From an uncultured Oscillospiraceae bacterium (GTDB lineage Bacteria; Bacillota; Clostridia; Oscillospirales; Oscillospiraceae), in the NCBI GenBank assembly GCA_934569425.1, contig CAKTKM010000090.1:1-6011 (forward strand): a stretch of DNA of 6,011 nt, in the 5' to 3' direction. This document shows positions 1 through 3,684 of this stretch, one piece after another. Both the position numbers and the translations under genes were made by a program. The notes under the pieces were generated by a model. That model was not told the origin of the DNA. It made no database searches and saw only the letters and a program-made list of their open reading frames with translations. Each line of letters starts with the position of its first letter. Positions within the stretch are counted from its first letter, which is position 1.

Positions 1-512
1 AGGGAATTGCCCATGTTGTAGCGGGCATCCCCCATATAGACCAGTTTTTTGCCTGTCAGACCGCCGCAATGCTCCTGAATGGTGAGAAAGTCCGCCAGGA
101 TCTGCGTGGGATGGAACTCGTTGGTGAGGCCGTTCCAGACCGGTACATCGGCATACCGCGCCAGTTCCTCCACAATGGATTGACCGAAGCCCCGGTATTC
201 GATGCCGTCAAACATGCGGCTGAGGACCCGGGCAGTATCGGCAATGCTCTCTTTTTTGCCCATCTGGGAGCCGGAGGGTCCCAGATAGGTGACGCCCATG
301 CCCAGATCATGACCGGCTACCTCAAAGGCGCAGCGGGTGCGGGTACTGTCCTTTTCAAACAGCAGCACGATATTCTTGCCCTGACAGAGGGGGTGGGGGA
401 TGCCGGCCTTCTTTTTGGCCTTCAGGTCGGCGGAAAGTGCCAGAAGATCACGGATCTCCTCCGGTGTAAAGTCCAGCAGCTTGAGAAAATCCCGGTGTTG
501 CAAATGGATCAT
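1..512 (-). CDS. argF: Ornithine carbamoyltransferase, N-terminal part (cut by window edge)
   Basis: Transfers the carbamoyl group of carbamoyl phosphate to ornithine to give citrulline, a cytoplasmic step of arginine synthesis (or the reverse catabolic role in the arginine deiminase pathway). The first 170 residues are present and the rest lies beyond base 1. The carbamoyl-phosphate site STRTR is at residues 56-60 within [13 protein letters not shown], followed by [26 protein letters not shown] ends with the HPTQ motif at 134-137, and [10 protein letters not shown] begins the ornithine-binding domain. This series closely matches the E. coli ArgF/ArgI type. The start at 512 ([15 protein letters not shown]) is chosen because AAAGGAG lies 6 bases upstream (519-525). 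Only one flank is visible, so the window cannot tell biosynthetic from catabolic use (argF versus arcB), and no arginine-repressor box was recognised upstream. Identity of the enzyme is near certain; the symbol is slightly less so. Confidence 0.95.
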   Translation of the reverse strand, partial: MIHLQHRDFLKLLDFTPEEIRDLLALSADLKAKKKAGIPHPLCQGKNIVLLFEKDSTRTRCAFEVAGHDLGMGVTYLGPSGSQMGKKESIADTARVLSRMFDGIEYRGFGQSIVEELARYADVPVWNGLTNEFHPTQILADFLTIQEHCGGLTGKKLVYMGDARYNMGNS

Positions 513-571
513 AGAACGCTCCTTTCGGTCATGGAAAACGCCGCCATGGCGGACAGTGGAAAGTCATCTCC

Positions 572-580
572 ATTGTAGCA
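572..580 (-). promoter_or_regulatory. Probable extended -10 promoter for argF
   Basis: Read on the minus strand the sequence is TGCTACAAT, an extended -10 element (TG-N-TACAAT). It lies about 60 bases upstream of the argF start codon, predicting a leader of roughly 50 bases. No convincing -35 was found at 16-18 bases; a TTGTCC at 600-605 is too far away. Extended -10 promoters can work without a good -35, so this is plausible but unproven. Confidence 0.45.
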
Positions 581-616
581 CGGCGCGTGCCGCGATGTGG
601 GACAATTTGCGCGGCT

Positions 617-637
617 GCGGCGGTATGGAACCGCCGC
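617..637. other. GC-rich hairpin in the argF/dinB intergenic region
   Basis: GCGGCGGT (617-624) and ACCGCCGC (630-637) form a perfect 8-bp stem around a 5-base loop. On the plus strand it is followed by CTTTCCGTTT, which resembles a weak intrinsic terminator. No plus-strand gene upstream needs terminating, since argF runs the other way, so it may block stray transcription into dinB or may simply be a palindrome between the divergent promoters. Confidence 0.4.
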
Positions 638-684
638 TTTCCGTTTCAGTATGCCGCAGGGGGCGAAAAACGTGCCGTTTGGGG

Positions 685-713
685 TTTGCAGCGGGCGGAA
701 AATGTGGTATACT
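685..713 (+). promoter_or_regulatory. Promoter of dinB
   Basis: TTTGCA at 685-690 and TATACT at 708-713 are separated by 17 bases, and TG one base before the -10 (705-706) makes it an extended -10 element. Predicted transcription starts near 720, about 30 bases before the dinB start codon. The LexA-like box at 719-732 falls on the transcription start, where a repressor would block initiation. Confidence 0.7.
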
Positions 714-718
714 ATCCT

Positions 719-732
719 CGAACAAACTATCG
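719..732 (+). promoter_or_regulatory. Possible LexA (SOS) box in the dinB promoter
   Basis: The sequence CGAACAAACTATCG fits the Bacillus-type SOS box CGAACRNRYGTTYG at 12 of 14 positions by eye: the left half-site CGAAC is perfect and the right half misses two bases (TA in place of GT). It sits right after the -10 and ends just before the AGGAGG of dinB. Translesion polymerases are commonly SOS-controlled, which supports the reading. No LexA gene is in the window and the right arm is imperfect, so this is a candidate only. Confidence 0.45.
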
Positions 733-749
733 AGAGGAGGGGGCGCACC

Positions 750-1961
750 ATGGGAGACCGTGTGATCCTGCATTGCGATCTGAACTGTTTTTTCGCGTCG
801 GTGGAGCTGCTGAGCTATCCGGCGCTGCGGGATGTCCCCGTGGCGGTGTGCGGTGATCCCCAGTCCCGGCACGGCATCGTGCTGGCCAAGAACGAAGCGG
901 CCAAACGTCTGGGCGTGAAGACGGCGGAGACCATCTGGCAGGCCAGAAAAAAGGCACCGAACCTGATCACGCTGCCGCCCCATCACGCCCTGTATCAGGA
1001 CTACAGCCGCAGGGTCAACGCCATTTATGAGCAGTATACCGATCTGGTGGAGCCCTTCGGCATTGACGAGAGCTGGTTGGACATCACCGGCAGCATGCAT
1101 CTGTTCGGCGGAGACGGCAGGGACATTGCCGACCGGCTCCGGCAGCGGCTGCGGGAGGAGCTGGGACTGACCATCTCGGTGGGGGTCAGCTTCAACAAGG
1201 TGTTTGCCAAGCTGGGCAGCGACTATAAAAAGCCGGATGCCACAACGGTCATCAGCCGCGAAAACTGGCAGAGCATGGTGTGGCCGCTGCCGGTGGGAGA
1301 TCTGCTGGGGGTGGGGCAGGCGTCCCGGAAGCTGCTGAAGCAGTACGGGGTGGAGACCATCGGGCAGCTGGCGGCCTTTCCGCGGGAGACGCTGGAAACC
1401 CTGATGGGCAAGCACGGCGCACAGCTGCACGATTACGCCAACGGTCTGGAGCACGAGCCCGTCCGGCCGCTGCATCAGGCGGAGCCGGTGAAGTCCGTGG
1501 GCAACGGGACAACCTATCCGGAGGATCTGACCCGGTGGGAGCAGGTGCGCGGCGGGCTGTCGGCGCTGGCGGACAGCGTGGCGGGACGGCTGCGGCGGTA
1601 CGGCATGTACTGCGGCGGTGTGGCACTGACCATCCGCTACGCGGATTTTAAGCAGGTCAGCCGCCAGACGCGGCTGGAAGCCCCGACACACTTGCAGAAG
1701 GACGTCTATCAGGCGGCGCTGGCGCTGGCGCGGCAGGCGTGGCGGGCGCCGGAGCCCATCCGCGCGCTGACGGTGACGGCGCTGTACCTGACGGAGGAGC
1801 GGGACAGCTATCAGCAGCTGGATCTGCTGGCGGGGGACGCCGCCGGACGCAGCGAGAAGCAGGAGCGGCTGGAGCAGGCTATGGACGCCATCCGCGGCAA
1901 GTACGGAAAGGGCGCCATCACCTTTGGGAACACCGGAAAGTTCAGTGGATGGGACGATTGA
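750..1961 (+). CDS. dinB: Y-family DNA polymerase IV (translesion polymerase)
   Basis: A 403-residue error-prone polymerase that copies past damaged template bases. The palm carries the metal-binding residues D10 in HCDLNCFFASVE and D106-E107 in GIDESWLD; F15 aligns with the steric-gate position that excludes ribonucleotides. The fingers hold RHGIVLAKNEAAKRLGVKTAE, a helix-hairpin-helix region (LLGVGQASRKLL) is near residues 185-196, and the little finger begins around K248-SVG. QLDLL at 356-360 is a canonical beta-clamp binding motif, followed by about 43 more residues ending FSGWDD, so the clamp motif is internal rather than at the C-terminus as in E. coli Pol IV. Length is normal for the Gram-positive YqjW/UvrX-like branch. 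The start at 750 is preceded by AGGAGG (735-740) 9 bases away; in-frame extension upstream to 597 would cross the promoter and is rejected. It appears monocistronic and ends at the terminator at 1968-2000. Confidence 0.95.
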   Translation: MGDRVILHCDLNCFFASVELLSYPALRDVPVAVCGDPQSRHGIVLAKNEAAKRLGVKTAETIWQARKKAPNLITLPPHHALYQDYSRRVNAIYEQYTDLVEPFGIDESWLDITGSMHLFGGDGRDIADRLRQRLREELGLTISVGVSFNKVFAKLGSDYKKPDATTVISRENWQSMVWPLPVGDLLGVGQASRKLLKQYGVETIGQLAAFPRETLETLMGKHGAQLHDYANGLEHEPVRPLHQAEPVKSVGNGTTYPEDLTRWEQVRGGLSALADSVAGRLRRYGMYCGGVALTIRYADFKQVSRQTRLEAPTHLQKDVYQAALALARQAWRAPEPIRALTVTALYLTEERDSYQQLDLLAGDAAGRSEKQERLEQAMDAIRGKYGKGAITFGNTGKFSGWDD

Positions 1962-1967
1962 AAAACG

Positions 1968-2000
1968 AAACAGTGCGCCGGCGAAGCCGGCGCACTGTTT
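1968..2000. terminator. Bidirectional intrinsic terminator
   Basis: A perfect 15-bp inverted repeat (AAACAGTGCGCCGGC at 1968-1982 and its complement at 1986-2000) encloses a 3-base GAA loop. Read on the minus strand it begins 16 bases after the stop of the DivIVA-like gene and is followed by CGTTTTTC, a good intrinsic terminator. Read on the plus strand it begins 6 bases after the dinB stop, with GTTT at the stem end and a second T-run at 2012-2017. It therefore serves both convergent transcripts, more strongly for the minus strand. Confidence 0.9.
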
Positions 2001-2016
2001 GACTGTATGCGTTTTT

Positions 2017-2631
2017 TCAGTCGCGGGGAGCTGCGTCTGCCGCGGCGGTGTTGGCCGCCTGACGCAGGGCGTCCAGCTGGGCGGAGGAGGCGGAAAGCTC
2101 GCCCTCCATGCCGCGCAGCAGGTCGGCAATATGGCGGCGCGCCTGATCCACACGGGTCTGGCAGAAGGAGAGACGCTCCTGCACCTCCTCATTGGTCTGG
2201 CGGTTCCGGCGGCGGAAGTCCTCGTCCTCGGTGACGGCCTTCTCCCGCAGTTCCTTAGCAAAGCTGTTGGCCTCCAGCAGAACATCGGCAATGCGCACCT
2301 TGTCCGCCCGCAGCGCCTGATTCTCCCGCCGCAGGGCGGCGGCCTCCTCCGTCAGACGGGCGAGGGCGGCGTCCTGCTCCGCGGCGCTGCCGCGCAGGGC
2401 GTCCAGCTCCTCCCGCAGGCGGGACAATTCCTCCTGCAGCGCCTCCTGCCGGGCGGCAAAACGGGTCTCCTGCTCCGCAAGGCCGGTCTCCTCCAGCTGG
2501 CGGCGCTTTTCCCGTTCCTCCTCCAGCTGGGCGTTCAGCTTCTCGCTGAGGGCGGTGATGTACGCGCAGACATCCTGCTTATGAAAGCCCCACAGGGCGG
2601 TTCGCAATTCCTTCCATTCGGTTGTTTCCAT
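2017..2631 (-). CDS. DivIVA-like coiled-coil protein
   Basis: A 204-residue, very charged, cytoplasmic protein with no signal peptide or membrane segment. Residues 13-25 (LWGFHKQDVCAYI) resemble the short N-terminal DivIVA motif that in DivIVA/GpsB proteins binds curved or septal membrane, here in the divergent form common in Clostridia. From about residue 27 to 110 and again to about 185 the sequence is rich in Glu, Arg, Leu, Gln and Ala with heptad-like spacing, predicting long coiled coil; the tail (about 186-204) is Ala/Asp-rich and probably disordered. The start at 2631 has AGGAGG 5 bases upstream (2637-2642), excluding the longer in-frame reading. It lies 47 bases after the MerR gene with no good promoter between, so it is probably second in that operon. 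A role in cell division or polar growth is only inferred from the motif; a generic coiled-coil scaffold is the alternative. Confidence 0.75.
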   Translation of the reverse strand: METTEWKELRTALWGFHKQDVCAYITALSEKLNAQLEEEREKRRQLEETGLAEQETRFAARQEALQEELSRLREELDALRGSAAEQDAALARLTEEAAALRRENQALRADKVRIADVLLEANSFAKELREKAVTEDEDFRRRNRQTNEEVQERLSFCQTRVDQARRHIADLLRGMEGELSASSAQLDALRQAANTAAADAAPRD

Positions 2632-2678
2632 AATATCCTCCTGCGTATCTGTCAAGTTTTTGTTCCGGTGAAGCGGCG

Positions 2679-3509
2679 TTAGGGGGTGGTTGGCTGCGGG
2701 TCGGGATCGGCGATGGGCAGGACGAGATGGGAACAATAGCGGCGCGTTTCGATCTCCCGGCCGGTGTAGGGGGCGACGATGCCCAGCACCCGGGGGGATC
2801 CGGCGGGCGTCAGTCCCCGCGCCTTCAGCTCCTGCCCCATAGTCAGCCAGCAGGCTTCCACGTTGTCGTAGTCGCCGTAGTACAGCACCGACAGGGCGCG
2901 GCATTCCGGCAGTAGCACCGCGTCGGGCGGCGCGGTCTCCGGCCGCACCGGGACGCAGACAAAGTAGGGATAGGGCTTGTTGTCGATGCGCCCCTCCAGA
3001 AAGTCCGTGCGCTCCAGCATGGTGAAGATGGGTTCGTCGGACAGGACGCAGCCCCGGCGGATGCAGCGGCCATAAAAGTCAAACATGGCGGCGTACTTCT
3101 CCGCGATGGTGTGGCCTTCACAGCGCTCCATGCAGCAGGTGACGGCGGGCAGGATGATCTCCTGCACGGAAATGTCGGCGGTTCCGGCGGCGAGGAGCCG
3201 CATCTCCTTCACGCTGCGCTCCAGCTCCCGCAGGCGGGACTCCAGAGCGGCCAGAAGCTGCGAGGCGTCGCCGCCGTGGGCAAAGTAGGCGGTGATCTCC
3301 TCGTTGCTGAGTCCCATGGATTTGAACTTCTCGATCTGCAAAATACGCGCCACGTTGAAATTGTCATAATAGCGCCGCCCGCTGTCGGGCGCGATGTAGG
3401 CGGGGGTCAGCAGCCCTTTTTCCTCCATGCGCATCAGCGTGCTGCGGGAGAGGCCGCAGGCGCGGGCGGCCTCGGTGATCTGAAACAGAGATTTCTTTTG
3501 ATTTTCCAT
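2679..3509 (-). CDS. MerR-family transcriptional regulator with GyrI-like effector domain
   Basis: A 276-residue BmrR-like one-component regulator. Residues 8-49 form the winged helix-turn-helix (FQITEAARACGLSRSTLMRM, then GLLTPAY and the wing GRRYYD), and 50-72 hold the second helical pair with KSMGLSNEEI. Residues 84-106 (LLAALESRLRELERSVKEM) are the antiparallel dimer coiled coil. From about 112 to 270 is a GyrI-like (AraC effector-binding) domain, with YPYFVCVPV and LYYGDYDNVEACWLTMGQEL typical of that fold, which usually binds amphipathic or cationic small molecules. C125, C126 and C130 lie at the beginning of this domain; no metal-binding C-terminal loop of the MerR/CueR type is seen. 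The start at 3509 is preferred over 3542: GGAG lies 9 bases upstream (3519-3522), while the 3542 ATG has no ribosome binding site and only about 15 bases of predicted leader. First gene of a probable operon with the DivIVA-like gene, divergent from the secreted protein. Confidence 0.92.
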   Translation of the reverse strand: MENQKKSLFQITEAARACGLSRSTLMRMEEKGLLTPAYIAPDSGRRYYDNFNVARILQIEKFKSMGLSNEEITAYFAHGGDASQLLAALESRLRELERSVKEMRLLAAGTADISVQEIILPAVTCCMERCEGHTIAEKYAAMFDFYGRCIRRGCVLSDEPIFTMLERTDFLEGRIDNKPYPYFVCVPVRPETAPPDAVLLPECRALSVLYYGDYDNVEACWLTMGQELKARGLTPAGSPRVLGIVAPYTGREIETRRYCSHLVLPIADPDPQPTTP

Positions 3510-3529
3510 GTTTTTTCGCTCCAAACCTC

Positions 3530-3560
3530 TTGCTTCGTTCATGGATGAACGGGGTATACT
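3530..3560 (+). promoter_or_regulatory. MerR-type promoter with operator for the secreted-protein gene
   Basis: TTGCTT (3530-3535) and TATACT (3555-3560) are separated by 19 bases rather than the usual 17. The first 16 bases of the spacer form a perfect inverted repeat, CGTTCAT-GG-ATGAACG (3536-3551). Long spacers of 19-20 bases with the dyad in this exact place are the hallmark of MerR-activated promoters: in Tn21 PmerT the dyad also fills the first 16 of 19 spacer bases. The gene on the other side encodes a MerR regulator, so it is the obvious ligand-dependent activator. Transcription would start near 3567 and run toward 3685 with a leader of about 118 bases. On the minus strand the same dyad lies just downstream of the regulator's own start site, so binding should also lower its own expression. 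Confidence 0.75.
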
Positions 3561-3563
3561 ACC

Positions 3564-3591
3564 ATTATAAGGAAAACTGCGCCGCTGTCAA
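3564..3591 (-). promoter_or_regulatory. Promoter of the MerR / DivIVA-like operon
   Basis: On the minus strand TTGACA (3586-3591) and TATAAT (3564-3569) match both sigma-A consensus hexamers exactly, with a 16-base spacer. Transcription would start near 3557, giving a leader of about 48 bases before the 3509 start codon. The polymerase footprint overlaps that of the plus-strand MerR-type promoter, so the two should compete. Confidence 0.8.
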
Positions 3592-3657
3592 GGGCGGCGT
3601 GGGCAAATAAGAGGCCGCGTATACGCGGCGGCTCCTTCGGGTCTTACCCGAAGGGAG
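3580..3657 (+). promoter_or_regulatory. Structured 5' leader of the secreted-protein mRNA (three hairpins)
   Basis: Three inverted repeats follow one another in the predicted leader. CGCCGC (3580-3585) pairs with GCGGCG (3594-3599). GCCGCGTATACGCGGC (3614-3629) is a perfect 16-base palindrome. CCTTCGGGT (3634-3642) pairs with ACCCGAAGG (3646-3654) around a CTT loop, and the paired part includes an AAGGGAG stretch. None is followed by a T-run, so they are not plain terminators. They do not match any riboswitch class I can recognise. They may stabilise the mRNA or modulate translation, or may include further DNA operator sites; the function is unknown. Confidence 0.5.
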
Positions 3658-3684
3658 ATACGATTTGGAAAGGGTGTGCGGATC

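Noticed and set aside
541..552. CCGCCATGGCGG palindrome in the argF leader as an arginine-repressor site
   Set aside because: It is a perfect 12-base palindrome, but it bears no resemblance to the A/T-rich ARG box consensus and is too short to argue for a specific regulator.
564..2291. 575-residue minus-strand open frame opposite dinB
   Set aside because: It is antisense to an unmistakable polymerase gene, has Pro/Arg/Gln-rich low-complexity composition typical of GC-rich shadow frames, and would run through the shared terminator and the end of the DivIVA-like gene.
2630..2655. TTGACA on the minus strand (2650-2655) as a separate promoter for the DivIVA-like gene
   Set aside because: The only -10-like TATTAT lies 14 bases away, too close, and overlaps the start codon, so the transcript would begin inside the gene.
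1924..2682. 252-residue plus-strand open frame downstream of dinB
   Set aside because: It is the complement of the DivIVA-like coding region, overlaps the dinB end, contains the terminator stem, and shows Gly/Leu/Gln-rich shadow composition without a ribosome binding site.
3510..3542. Upstream in-frame ATG giving the MerR protein 11 extra residues
   Set aside because: There is no ribosome binding site before it, it would start only about 15 bases from the predicted transcription start, and it lies inside the operator dyad; the 3509 start has GGAG at proper spacing and fits the usual MerR N-terminus.
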